Source: Deltaproteobacteria bacterium
Lineage (GTDB): Bacteria > Desulfobacterota > Syntrophia > Syntrophales > UBA5619
NCBI GenBank assembly: GCA_026388345.1
Contig: JAPLJY010000144.1
Location: forward strand, 1 to 43,876
Length of the DNA: 43,876 nucleotides
Reading direction: 5' to 3'
The position numbers and the translations under genes were made by a program. The notes beneath the pieces were generated by a model, which had not been told where the DNA came from, made no database searches, and worked only from the letters and a program-made list of their open reading frames with translations. Position 1 is the stretch's first letter; each line of letters begins with the position of its first letter. Below, one piece after another: positions 25,114-32,223 of the stretch.

Positions 25114-25497
25114 ATGCTCTACCGTCTGTCTGCGGATCTGGTTCTGATTGTCCACCTCGCCTTTGTCCTCTTCGTCCTGCTGGGCGGTTTTCTTGTGCTG
25201 CGCCGGCCCGGGCTCATGCGGTTTCATCTGCCCGCCGTCGTTTGGGGGGCGCTGATTGAGTTCGTCGGTGTCTTCTGCCCACTCACACCTCTGGAGGTAG
25301 CGCTCCGAGAACTCGGGGGCGGGGCCGGCTACAAGGATGGCTTCATCGAACACTACATCACGGCAGTCCTCTACCCTTCCGGGCTTACCCGTGAGATCCA
25401 GATCGTGCTCGGTTCTGTGGTGCTCGTGATAAACGCCGCGATCTATGGTTATTTGCTGCTTCGGCAGAGGCGGTCCCGGTCCCGACAGCGTGCCTGA
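25114..25497 (+). CDS. DUF2784 family membrane protein
   Basis: A 127-residue protein with four predicted helices: DLVLIVHLAFVLFVLLGGFL near the N-terminus, then LPAVVWGALIEFVGVF, a segment after CPLTPLEVALRELGG, and IVLGSVVLVINAAIYGYLLL at the C-terminus. The motif HLAFVLFVLLGG, the CPLTPLE loop and YKDGFIEHYI are characteristic of DUF2784, a family of unknown function. The start is placed at ATG 25114; the ribosome binding site is poor and an earlier start in the same frame cannot be excluded. It stands alone. Confidence 0.88.
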   Translation: MLYRLSADLVLIVHLAFVLFVLLGGFLVLRRPGLMRFHLPAVVWGALIEFVGVFCPLTPLEVALRELGGGAGYKDGFIEHYITAVLYPSGLTREIQIVLGSVVLVINAAIYGYLLLRQRRSRSRQRA

Positions 25498-25741
25498 TCA
25501 GTGCGCTTTTACGGCGGCTGGGTCACCAGGTAGTGTGTTCCCTGATGCCCGACTCTTCACGATTGAACCCGAAAGAAGTCAGCGGCTGACGGGTTATAAA
25601 ACACCCTATCCGCCGTTTTCGCCCGTATCACGGATTTTTATGTCATCGCAATTGGTAATGAATTTGACGTCGGCGTAGCCGAACGTTTGCACCGGAAGGG
25701 GTTGGAAAGAAAGACGATAACATTACAAAGGAGGATTGGTC

Positions 25742-26584
25742 ATGAGCTATGTGGAATCAATGTTTTCCCTCGCAGGGCGCGTTGCTGTCATCACGGGCGG
25801 CGCCGGAGTGCTCCCGAGCGTCATCGCTGCGGGGCTTGCCAAAGCGGGAGCTTCTGTTTGCGTCTGGGGACGCGGAACTGGTCATCCGATTCAGGCGGCC
25901 GTAACGGCGCTGCGAACGGATCTTGAAAAAGCGGTCGGTCCAGAGGTCTCCGGTGGGATACGGATTGAAGGAGTCACCGTGGATACAGGGGTCAGAGCAT
26001 CCGTCGAGCGGGCGATCGCGGAAACCGAGAAGCTCCTCGGCGTCCCCGACCTTCTCGTGAATGGAGTCGGCGGCACTATGGGGAAATCTGCCTTCGTGGA
26101 TGTAGACGAGGAAAAGTTCGCGGACATCCTCAAACTCAATCTGCTCGCGGGACTCGTTACGCCGACCCGCGTTTTCGCCCGATATTGGATCGCAAAGGGT
26201 GTCCAAGGCGATGTGATCAATATGACCTCCATGGCATCCTACAAGTGTCTTTCCGGCGTTTGGGCATACAACGCGGCCAAGGCGGGCGTGTTGAATTTGA
26301 ACGAGGGACTCGCCAGGGAGCTTGCGCCCCACGGTATCCGGGTCAACGCAATCGCGCCGGGTTTTTTCCTCGGCTACCAGAACCGCGCCCTCCTCATCGA
26401 CGAGGCGACGGGCGGGCTCACGGCACGCGGCAAGACGATCATCGGCAAGACGCCGTTCGGCCGTTTCGGGGAGAAGGAAGAATTGTGCGGGGCGATCCTT
26501 TTTCTCGCAAGCCGGGCCGCGTCGGGTTTTGTCACCGGCGTCTCCATTCCGGTGGACGGAGGCTATCTAACCGACAATATTTAA
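25742..26584 (+). CDS. Short-chain dehydrogenase/reductase, D-mannonate oxidoreductase-like
   Basis: A 280-residue classical SDR. The cofactor motif is TGGAGVLPS (18-26), where Pro25 stands in place of the last Gly of TGxxxGxG; catalytic residues are Asn133, Ser163, Tyr176 and Lys180 (YNAAK). The stretch APGFFLGYQNRALL followed by LTARGKTIIGKTPFGRFGE matches the subgroup that includes bacillary YjmF, a fructuronate/D-mannonate oxidoreductase, so oxidation or reduction of a sugar acid is the best guess. AAAGGAGG precedes the ATG by a good distance. No uronate pathway genes are adjacent, so the substrate remains open. Confidence 0.92.
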   Translation: MSYVESMFSLAGRVAVITGGAGVLPSVIAAGLAKAGASVCVWGRGTGHPIQAAVTALRTDLEKAVGPEVSGGIRIEGVTVDTGVRASVERAIAETEKLLGVPDLLVNGVGGTMGKSAFVDVDEEKFADILKLNLLAGLVTPTRVFARYWIAKGVQGDVINMTSMASYKCLSGVWAYNAAKAGVLNLNEGLARELAPHGIRVNAIAPGFFLGYQNRALLIDEATGGLTARGKTIIGKTPFGRFGEKEELCGAILFLASRAASGFVTGVSIPVDGGYLTDNI

Positions 26585-26660
26585 GGAATTCAGAATGAAG
26601 AAACCCGGCATCAATAGAGGGAAACTTCCCATCATTTTTTTGATTTAATCTCTCAGGGTA

Positions 26661-26730
26661 AATTCCCCACCGCTTGCGGCGAAAAAAGAAAATTATCCTG
26701 AAAAGATACCCCGCTGCTTGCGGCGGGGTA
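26661..26730. repeat. REP-like palindromic intergenic repeat, two half-copies
   Basis: TACCCCGC-TGCTTGCG-GCGGGGTA (26707-26730) is a strong palindrome with 8-base arms. A related, imperfect copy CCCCACCGCTTGCGGCG lies at about 26665-26681 in the same orientation, separated by an A-rich linker. Spaced CG-rich palindromes of this type are typical of repeated intergenic elements; false reading frames across them are common. It sits between the SDR gene and a small gene. Copy number elsewhere cannot be judged from this window. Confidence 0.65.
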
Positions 26731-26779
26731 GTTCATTCTGGGCAGTGTCCCCGGTTTTCCCGGAAAGGAGGTAATCCTG

Positions 26780-27010
26780 ATGGAAAAGACATCCGAATCG
26801 AATGGTCGGAAGATGCCGATCCTGCATCCCAACAACCCCGATTTCTGTGAGACCGGATGTCCGATCTGCGTGCCCGCGCGTAAAGGAAACAAGGTCGCGA
26901 AGTTCGTCCAGAAAATCGAGATGGCCATCACTTTCGGTGGTTGCTGGTGGGGCAGGGCGAGGAAACGCAAATATGGCGTAACTCCTGACCAAACGGTATC
27001 TTCGAAGTAG
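26780..27010 (+). CDS. Small Cys-containing conserved hypothetical protein
   Basis: A 76-residue soluble protein with a very good ribosome binding site (AAAGGAGG) nine bases before the ATG. Central features are FCETGCPICVPARKG (Cys at 23, 27 and 30, a CxxxCxxC arrangement), a helix NKVAKFVQKIEMAITF and the C-terminal GGCWWGRARKRKYGV with a fourth Cys. Four cysteines of this kind may bind zinc or an Fe-S cluster. I recall similar short proteins from related anaerobes but know no function. It lies alone between a REP-like element and a broken terC gene. Confidence 0.75.
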   Translation: MEKTSESNGRKMPILHPNNPDFCETGCPICVPARKGNKVAKFVQKIEMAITFGGCWWGRARKRKYGVTPDQTVSSK

Positions 27011-27053
27011 ACCACCGCGATACACGGTGTGATATTGAAAAAGGGGGAGAAGG

Positions 27054-27222
27054 ATGTTTGAAGGGCTGGCAAGTCCGGAACCGTGGATAGCATTGGGTAC
27101 GTTAACCGCATGGGCCACAGCGCCCTCGTCTATCCCTACGAAGGGAGCCGGATCGCCGAGTTCACCTACGACAAGCTCAGGGGGTCAGCTTCGATTATTT
27201 TACGAATTCATCATATTTCATA
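27054..27222 (+). pseudogene. Truncated terC gene stub with an unrelated fragment
   Basis: GGGGGAGAAGG lies directly before an ATG whose first 19 codons read MFEGLASPEPWIALGTLTA, the hallmark N-terminus of TerC-family membrane proteins. The normal continuation (ALEIVLGIDN) is absent. From about 27108, a different frame encodes MGHSALVYPYEGSRIAEF and TYDKLRG, a well-ordered peptide I could not assign. The segment therefore looks like a deletion scar joining the start of terC to the end of another gene. TerC identity rests on 19 residues and the start context. Confidence 0.6.
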
Positions 27223-27252
27223 TTGACAAATATTTTATGATCAAAATATAAT
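27223..27252 (+). promoter_or_regulatory. Strong sigma-70 promoter of the liv operon
   Basis: TTGACA (27223-27228) and TATAAT (27247-27252) are both perfect and separated by 18 bases in a very AT-rich stretch. Transcription would start near 27259, giving a leader of about 90 bases before livK with AAGGAGGGG as ribosome binding site. The promoter overlaps the end of the broken terC segment. Confidence 0.8.
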
Positions 27253-27350
27253 ACCACGTCAGTTTTTTTCAATAACCGCATTCCGTATCGAAGTTTCTTC
27301 AAGCAACAGCATCTAATGTAAAAGAAATAACGTTCTTTAAGGAGGGGATT

Positions 27351-28541
27351 ATGAAACGATTCGGCCTTGTTCTGTTGTCTTTGTCGTTTGTCCTGCTGTT
27401 CACCTGTAATGTGTATGCTCAGGAAGTGCTCAAATTCGGCATCCCCCTTCCGCTCACCGGGACCAATGCGAAATTCGGAGAGATAGAAAAGAAATCGTAT
27501 GAAATCGCCTTGGAGGAGATCAATGCCAAGGGGGGGATCAAAGGGAAAAAGGTTGTGCTGGAGTTCGAGGATTCCCAAGGAAAACCTGAGATTTCCCGTT
27601 CCATCGTCGAGAGGCTCATTGACGTAAAGAAGCAGCCGGTCATTTTCGGCGAATACAGCTCTTCTTCCTCCAAGGCCGTTGCGGCCGTTGCCGAGGAGAG
27701 AAAAGTCCCCTACATGGTGGTTACCGGAGCCACAGACGATATCACCCAGCAAAATTACAAATACGTCTTCAGAATGAATCCCACCAACAATTATTATACG
27801 GTGGGGTTGATGTCCTTTTTGAAGGAAATTGTAAAACCAAAAACCATTGCCATCCTTTATGAAAGCTCTGATTTCGGCACCTCCGGCGCCGAAGATATGG
27901 TGGTGCAGGCCAAAAAATTCGGCATGGAAGTTCTGGTGAAGGAGCAATATGAAAAAGGCGCCGTAGACTTCAAGCCTATCCTGTCCAAAGTGAAAGCCGC
28001 GGCGCCTGACGTGATCTTTATGGTTTCCTACGTCATGGATGCAGCGCTCCTCATGAGACAGATCAAGGAACTCCGGATTGATGCGAAGCTTTACGCCGGC
28101 GGCGCCGCCGGTTTTGCCATTCCCGAATTCATCCAGAACGCGAAAGAGGCTTCCGAACTGGTGATCACCGCCACCCTTTGGAGTCCGCAGGTAAAGTATG
28201 CGGGCGCCGGCGCGTTTGCAGAGAAATACAAGAAACTGTATCAGGACTACCCCTCATACCACGGCGCGGAGGCCTATTCGGCGCTCTATATCATCAAAGA
28301 TGTGCTCGATCGCGCAAAGTCGTGGAGCGCAGACGATATCCGTGATGCCTTTCGGAAAACCAACATGATGACCGCTTTTGGTCCGATAAAATTTGAAGAC
28401 AAGGAAGGCTACACCAATCAGAACTTCATGGATACCCTCGTCATGCAGGTGATCAAGGGCAAGCATGCGACCATCTGGCCGCAGAAATATGCAAGCGAAA
28501 AATATGTATATCCCATACCGAGGTGGAGAGACAGAAAATAG
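27351..28541 (+). CDS. livK: Branched-chain amino acid-type ABC transporter substrate-binding protein
   Basis: A 396-residue periplasmic binding protein. Signal peptide at 1-23 (hydrophobic core VLLSLSFVLLF, cleavage after VYA). The mature part opens with LKFGIPLPLTGTNAKFG and continues GGIKGKKVVLEFEDSQGKPE, both typical of the LivJ/LivK fold; VFGEYSSSSSKAVAA-like residues form the ligand-binding loop (EYSSSSSKAV). Members bind branched-chain amino acids, amides, urea or aromatic acids, so the ligand is open. It is the first gene of livKHMGF with its own strong promoter. Confidence 0.95.
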   Translation: MKRFGLVLLSLSFVLLFTCNVYAQEVLKFGIPLPLTGTNAKFGEIEKKSYEIALEEINAKGGIKGKKVVLEFEDSQGKPEISRSIVERLIDVKKQPVIFGEYSSSSSKAVAAVAEERKVPYMVVTGATDDITQQNYKYVFRMNPTNNYYTVGLMSFLKEIVKPKTIAILYESSDFGTSGAEDMVVQAKKFGMEVLVKEQYEKGAVDFKPILSKVKAAAPDVIFMVSYVMDAALLMRQIKELRIDAKLYAGGAAGFAIPEFIQNAKEASELVITATLWSPQVKYAGAGAFAEKYKKLYQDYPSYHGAEAYSALYIIKDVLDRAKSWSADDIRDAFRKTNMMTAFGPIKFEDKEGYTNQNFMDTLVMQVIKGKHATIWPQKYASEKYVYPIPRWRDRK

Positions 28542-28556
28542 CATTAGGGAGGATAC

Positions 28557-29480
28557 ATGGCCCAGCTCGAACTCTTCTTGCAGACCATTATATCCGGGTT
28601 CCTCTTGGGCGGTCTCTATGGTCTGATTGCTCTCGGGATGGCCCTCATCATGGGGGTGATGAGGGTCATCAACTTGGCCCACGGCGATTTCATGATGATC
28701 GCCATGTATATTTCGTACTGGCTCTTTACACTCCTGGGGATTGACCCTTATCTCTCCGTGTTTATTGCAGCCCCCGCACTTTTTCTGTTCGGGCTTGTCA
28801 TTCAGAAGTACCTGATGACGCCCGTCATGAAAGTGGAATCCATCCTGCCCCATAACCAGGTTATCATGACCGTGGGACTGGCGATGGTATTCTCGAATCT
28901 GGCGACGGTATTTTTTACCGGAAATTACCGCTCCACTCCGGTCAGTTATGCATCAAGCGCCTGGTATCTGACCGACTATTGGAAAGGCGCCCCCATTGAA
29001 TTATCCCTTTCCATGCCGTGGACCTTGTCGTTCATCATGGCGGTGCTGATCACCATTGCTTTATGGATTTTCCTCATGAAGACGGATATGGGTAAATCGA
29101 TCCGGGCAACGGCGCAGGACCTGGATGCAGCGCTCTTGATGGGGGTGAATGTGGACTGGGTGAGGATGGTCACATTCGGTATCGGATTGGTCCTCGTGGC
29201 GGCGGCCGGGTGTGTGTTCCTCCCCATTTATTACCTGTACCCCTCACTGGGTAAACAGTTTACCAATGTGGGATTTGTGATTACGGTGATCGGCGGCATG
29301 GGTTCGACGCATGGAGCGGTCATCGGCGGGTTGATTCTCGGCTTATTTGAATCAATGACAGCGACGTACATCGGGATGGGATGGGCTCCCGCGGGGAGGT
29401 TCGGCATATTTGTGGCGGCCCTCGTATTTCTGCCGGGCGGGATTGCATCGCTCCTCAGAAAGAGGAGGTTGGAAGAATGA
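28557..29480 (+). CDS. livH: Branched-chain amino acid-type ABC permease LivH
   Basis: A 307-residue inner-membrane permease with about eight helices. FLLGGLYGLIALGMALIMGV and INLAHGDFMM at the N-terminus, and the cytoplasmic EAA-like loop with RATAQDLDAALLMGVN (residues about 180-197), are diagnostic of LivH. GGGAGG precedes the ATG. It overlaps livM by ATGA. LivH and LivM form the heterodimeric channel; LivG and LivF energise it. Confidence 0.96.
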   Translation: MAQLELFLQTIISGFLLGGLYGLIALGMALIMGVMRVINLAHGDFMMIAMYISYWLFTLLGIDPYLSVFIAAPALFLFGLVIQKYLMTPVMKVESILPHNQVIMTVGLAMVFSNLATVFFTGNYRSTPVSYASSAWYLTDYWKGAPIELSLSMPWTLSFIMAVLITIALWIFLMKTDMGKSIRATAQDLDAALLMGVNVDWVRMVTFGIGLVLVAAAGCVFLPIYYLYPSLGKQFTNVGFVITVIGGMGSTHGAVIGGLILGLFESMTATYIGMGWAPAGRFGIFVAALVFLPGGIASLLRKRRLEE

Positions 29481-30430
29481 AAAAATTCCTGCCCCTCATC
29501 ATTTTCGCCCTCCTGTTGGGATTGCCGTTCATCGGTCTGAGCACCTATATCATGCACATTCTGATCCTCGTGCTCATCTGGTCGGTCATCGGCATGGGCT
29601 GGAACCTCCTCGGGGGATATACCGGCCAGGTCTCTTTCGGCCATGCCGCATTCTTCGGCATGGGTGCATACACGTCGGGGATCCTATATCAGAATATGGG
29701 GATATCCGCGTGGTGGGGCCTTCCGGTCTGTGTCGTGGTCTTGTTGGCGCTCTCCCTGGTGATCGGATTCATCTGCCTCAGGCTGAGGGGGGCGTACTTC
29801 GCGCTTTCCACCCTTGCCCTCGGTGAAATTTGCCGGGTGGCTGCGGAAAACCTCGTTCATTTTACCCAGGGCAATATGGGAATCATGATCCGGGAAAGAA
29901 CGTGGGTCGATAAAACGTGGTTTTTTTACATTATCCTTTTCATCGCCGTCGGATCCTATATCCTCATCAAAAAAGTAATGGAGTCGAAATTAGGATACTA
30001 TTTTGTCGCCATCCGCGAGGATCAGGATGCGGCGGAGTCCCTCGGGATTGACACAACGTTCTATAAAACGATTTCTCTGTGTCTCAGCGGCGTTCTAACG
30101 GGCATTGCCGGCGCTTTCTATATGAATTACATGGGATACATTGATCCCAGTATTGCATTCCCACTCTATGACATTTCGATCGTCACGGTGATGGTGGTTA
30201 TGGTGGGTGGCGCCGCGACGTATTGGGGTCCGATTATTGGGGCGGTGATCATGGTATTCCTCGCGGAAGAAATACGATCGCTGCCGTATATCGGCGCTGC
30301 TCATCAGACGATCTTCGGAATCATCCTGATTTTGATTATCATGTATCTGCCGAACGGCATTGTGGGTGATTTCCGCAAGTTACTGAAACCGTTCATGAAG
30401 AAACGGGGAGTGCAACATGAGTCTCATTGA
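29477..30430 (+). CDS. livM: Branched-chain amino acid-type ABC permease LivM
   Basis: A 317-residue permease. The start is the ATG overlapping the livH stop; a 32-codon upstream extension in the same frame lies wholly inside livH. Diagnostic segments are NLLGGYTGQVSFGHAAFFG (about 48-66), LRLRGAYFALSTLALGE, the coupling loop AIREDQDAAESLGID and a Gly-rich final membrane region GGAATYWGPIIGA. The 3' end overlaps livG by 14 bases, so translation is coupled along the operon. Confidence 0.96.
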   Translation: MKKFLPLIIFALLLGLPFIGLSTYIMHILILVLIWSVIGMGWNLLGGYTGQVSFGHAAFFGMGAYTSGILYQNMGISAWWGLPVCVVVLLALSLVIGFICLRLRGAYFALSTLALGEICRVAAENLVHFTQGNMGIMIRERTWVDKTWFFYIILFIAVGSYILIKKVMESKLGYYFVAIREDQDAAESLGIDTTFYKTISLCLSGVLTGIAGAFYMNYMGYIDPSIAFPLYDISIVTVMVVMVGGAATYWGPIIGAVIMVFLAEEIRSLPYIGAAHQTIFGIILILIIMYLPNGIVGDFRKLLKPFMKKRGVQHESH

Positions 30431-31142
30431 GGTGAAAAACGTTTCGAAGCAATTTGGTGGACTTTCAGCTCTGAGGGATTTGTCCTTTGTCTTGAACAAG
30501 GGAGAAATCCTCGGCCTCATTGGACCGAACGGCTCCGGGAAAACAACCACGTTTAATGTGATCAACGGATTCTACGCACCCACCAGGGGGGATGTGTATC
30601 TGCGAACCAAAAAAGTGACCCATCTGAAACCCCATGTGTTGTGCAGACTCGGCGTTGCAAGAACCTTCCAGGTCGTACGGCCGCTGCAGAGAATGACGGT
30701 TTTCGACAATGTATTGGCTTCCGCCTTTATCCGCACAAAGACGAAGGCGGAAGCAGAGGCCCTGGTCATTGAAATGTTGAAATTTACCAATCTTTATGAG
30801 GATAGGGCGATTCTATCCAAAAGTTTGCCGCTCGGCAAAAGAAAACGGCTGGAAATCGCACGTGCGCTTGCCACGCAACCGGAAATCATTTTGCTCGATG
30901 AATCGTTTGCCGGACTCAACCCCACGGAGATTAACGAGCAGATTGAGATCGTCAATAAGATCAGGACGGAGCGGGGGATCACCATCCTGATCATCGAACA
31001 TCACATGAAGGTCATCATGTCGATATCGGACCGAATTGTCGTTCTGAATTACGGCCAGAAAATCGCGGAAGGAACGCCCGGTGAGATAGGACGTAATCCC
31101 GTTGTGATCGAAGCCTACTTAGGAGAGGAAGTCTGTGCTTGA
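30417..31142 (+). CDS. livG: Branched-chain amino acid-type ABC ATPase LivG
   Basis: A 241-residue ATPase: Walker A GPNGSGKT (36-43), the LivG-specific HxLxRLGVARTFQ Q-loop region (GVARTFQVVRPL), Walker B ILLDESFAGL and a switch His in IIEHHMKVI. The ABC signature is the diverged LPLGKRKRLEIA rather than LSGGQ, a form found in one LivG subgroup. The overlap with livM (14 bases) and livF (8 bases) makes co-translation likely. Confidence 0.95.
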   Translation: MSLIEVKNVSKQFGGLSALRDLSFVLNKGEILGLIGPNGSGKTTTFNVINGFYAPTRGDVYLRTKKVTHLKPHVLCRLGVARTFQVVRPLQRMTVFDNVLASAFIRTKTKAEAEALVIEMLKFTNLYEDRAILSKSLPLGKRKRLEIARALATQPEIILLDESFAGLNPTEINEQIEIVNKIRTERGITILIIEHHMKVIMSISDRIVVLNYGQKIAEGTPGEIGRNPVVIEAYLGEEVCA

Positions 31143-31839
31143 AATCAAAAACATCGACGTATTTTATGGTGATGTGCAGGTGATCTGGGATGTCTCGTTT
31201 GAAGTCAAAACGGGTGAAATCGTTGCACTGATCGGTGCGAACGGGGCGGGGAAAACGACTATTTTAAAAACGATATCGAGTATTTTACGACCGAAACGAG
31301 GCGAGATATTTTTCGAGGGCATACCCATTTACCGGATGGAACCCTATAAAATTATCGAGACGGGAATCATTCATGTGCCGGAGGCAAGAAGACTGTTTGC
31401 GGAGATGACCGTGGAAGAAAATCTCGACATGGGCGCTTTGAAGGGTGGAGCCAAAGCGGAGCGAAAAAAGACCAAAGAGATCGTATGCGATATTTTCCCG
31501 AGGCTCAGGGAGAGAAAAAGGCAGCTTGCCGGTACGTTAAGCGGCGGAGAGCAACAGATGCTCGCGATCGCACGGGGGCTCATGGGCAAGCCCAAGCTCC
31601 AGATGTTCGATGAGCCATCCCTCGGCCTTTCCCCGATCCTCGTGAAGGACATATTCAATGTCATCAAGCGAATCAAGGAGGAAGGTGTTACGGTGCTGAT
31701 CGTCGAACAGAATGTCAAACAGACTCTCTGCATTGCGGACAGGGCGTATGTGCTGGAAAATGGAAAGATCGTTCTACAGGGCGCCGGCGAATCGTTATTG
31801 AATGATGAGCATGTGAAAACGGCCTATCTTGGCGTATAG
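31135..31839 (+). CDS. livF: Branched-chain amino acid-type ABC ATPase LivF
   Basis: A 234-residue ATPase starting at GTG within the end of livG, preceded by AGGAGAGG. Walker A is GANGAGKTT, the signature LSGGEQQMLAIARGL is canonical, Walker B is LQMFDEPSLGLSP and the switch His is replaced by Gln/Asn in VEQNVKQ, as in all LivF proteins. It closes the livKHMGF operon. No terminator is evident in the following 100 bases. Confidence 0.96.
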   Translation: MLEIKNIDVFYGDVQVIWDVSFEVKTGEIVALIGANGAGKTTILKTISSILRPKRGEIFFEGIPIYRMEPYKIIETGIIHVPEARRLFAEMTVEENLDMGALKGGAKAERKKTKEIVCDIFPRLRERKRQLAGTLSGGEQQMLAIARGLMGKPKLQMFDEPSLGLSPILVKDIFNVIKRIKEEGVTVLIVEQNVKQTLCIADRAYVLENGKIVLQGAGESLLNDEHVKTAYLGV

Positions 31840-31966
31840 GATATTAGCTTGAAGCTGTCGGCCATATCCGCAGGCTGCTGCGTTTGTCTTTTCTTTCCTG
31901 GCCCACTCTCTCCCATTCCATCACGCGAAAAACATCGTCCGATGGGGGGCGTCTTCCCGGTTCCCC

Positions 31967-31995
31967 CGCTTCACCTGTTCACGCTTCACCTGTTC
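31967..31995 (+). repeat. Tandem 14-base direct repeat next to a promoter
   Basis: CGCTTCACCTGTTC occurs twice, at 31967-31980 and 31982-31995, with a single A between. The second copy ends three bases before the -35 box of the promoter that serves the CoA-transferase gene. The 15-base periodicity at this position suggests an activator site, or a chance duplication. Confidence 0.6.
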
Positions 31996-31998
31996 TCC

Positions 31999-32027
31999 TT
32001 GACACAAAAGGGGCTTCTTTCTATACT
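31999..32027 (+). promoter_or_regulatory. Sigma-70 promoter for the CoA-transferase gene
   Basis: TTGACA (31999-32004) is perfect and is followed after exactly 17 bases by TATACT (32022-32027), five of six matches. The expected start is near 32034, about 190 bases before the ATG. It makes the CoA-transferase and radical SAM genes a transcription unit distinct from liv. Confidence 0.72.
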
Positions 32028-32223
32028 CCCACCATTGCAAACCAGATTCCCTCCGCAAAAGAACCGGGCCGTCTTCTGTTGGCCGAATCGGCTTCCCACG
32101 GAGGTCATCCGTCGCAGCAGCAATGCTTTCCTTTCAGCGTTTATCTAAAAATGTCGGAGCGAACATTCTGCCCGATTTTCAACACGGGCGGGATAAATCG
32201 GGGAAAAGGGGGGATTTCGTGCT

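Larger units (their letters stand above)
31840..32223 (+). other. Intergenic region between liv operon and CoA-transferase
   Basis: No gene is supported in these 384 bases. The segment holds a tandem 14-base direct repeat and a sigma-70 promoter, listed separately, and then a leader of about 190 bases in which no clear hairpin or riboswitch was recognised. Confidence 0.5.

Noticed and set aside
26653..27118. Minus-strand frames over the REP-like repeat
   Set aside because: Their start regions translate the palindrome itself (NYPAASSG, ELPRRKQRG), a usual source of false genes, and they run antisense to the small Cys protein.
31840..31966. Possible terminator of the liv operon
   Set aside because: No stem with a T-run was found in the first 130 bases after livF.
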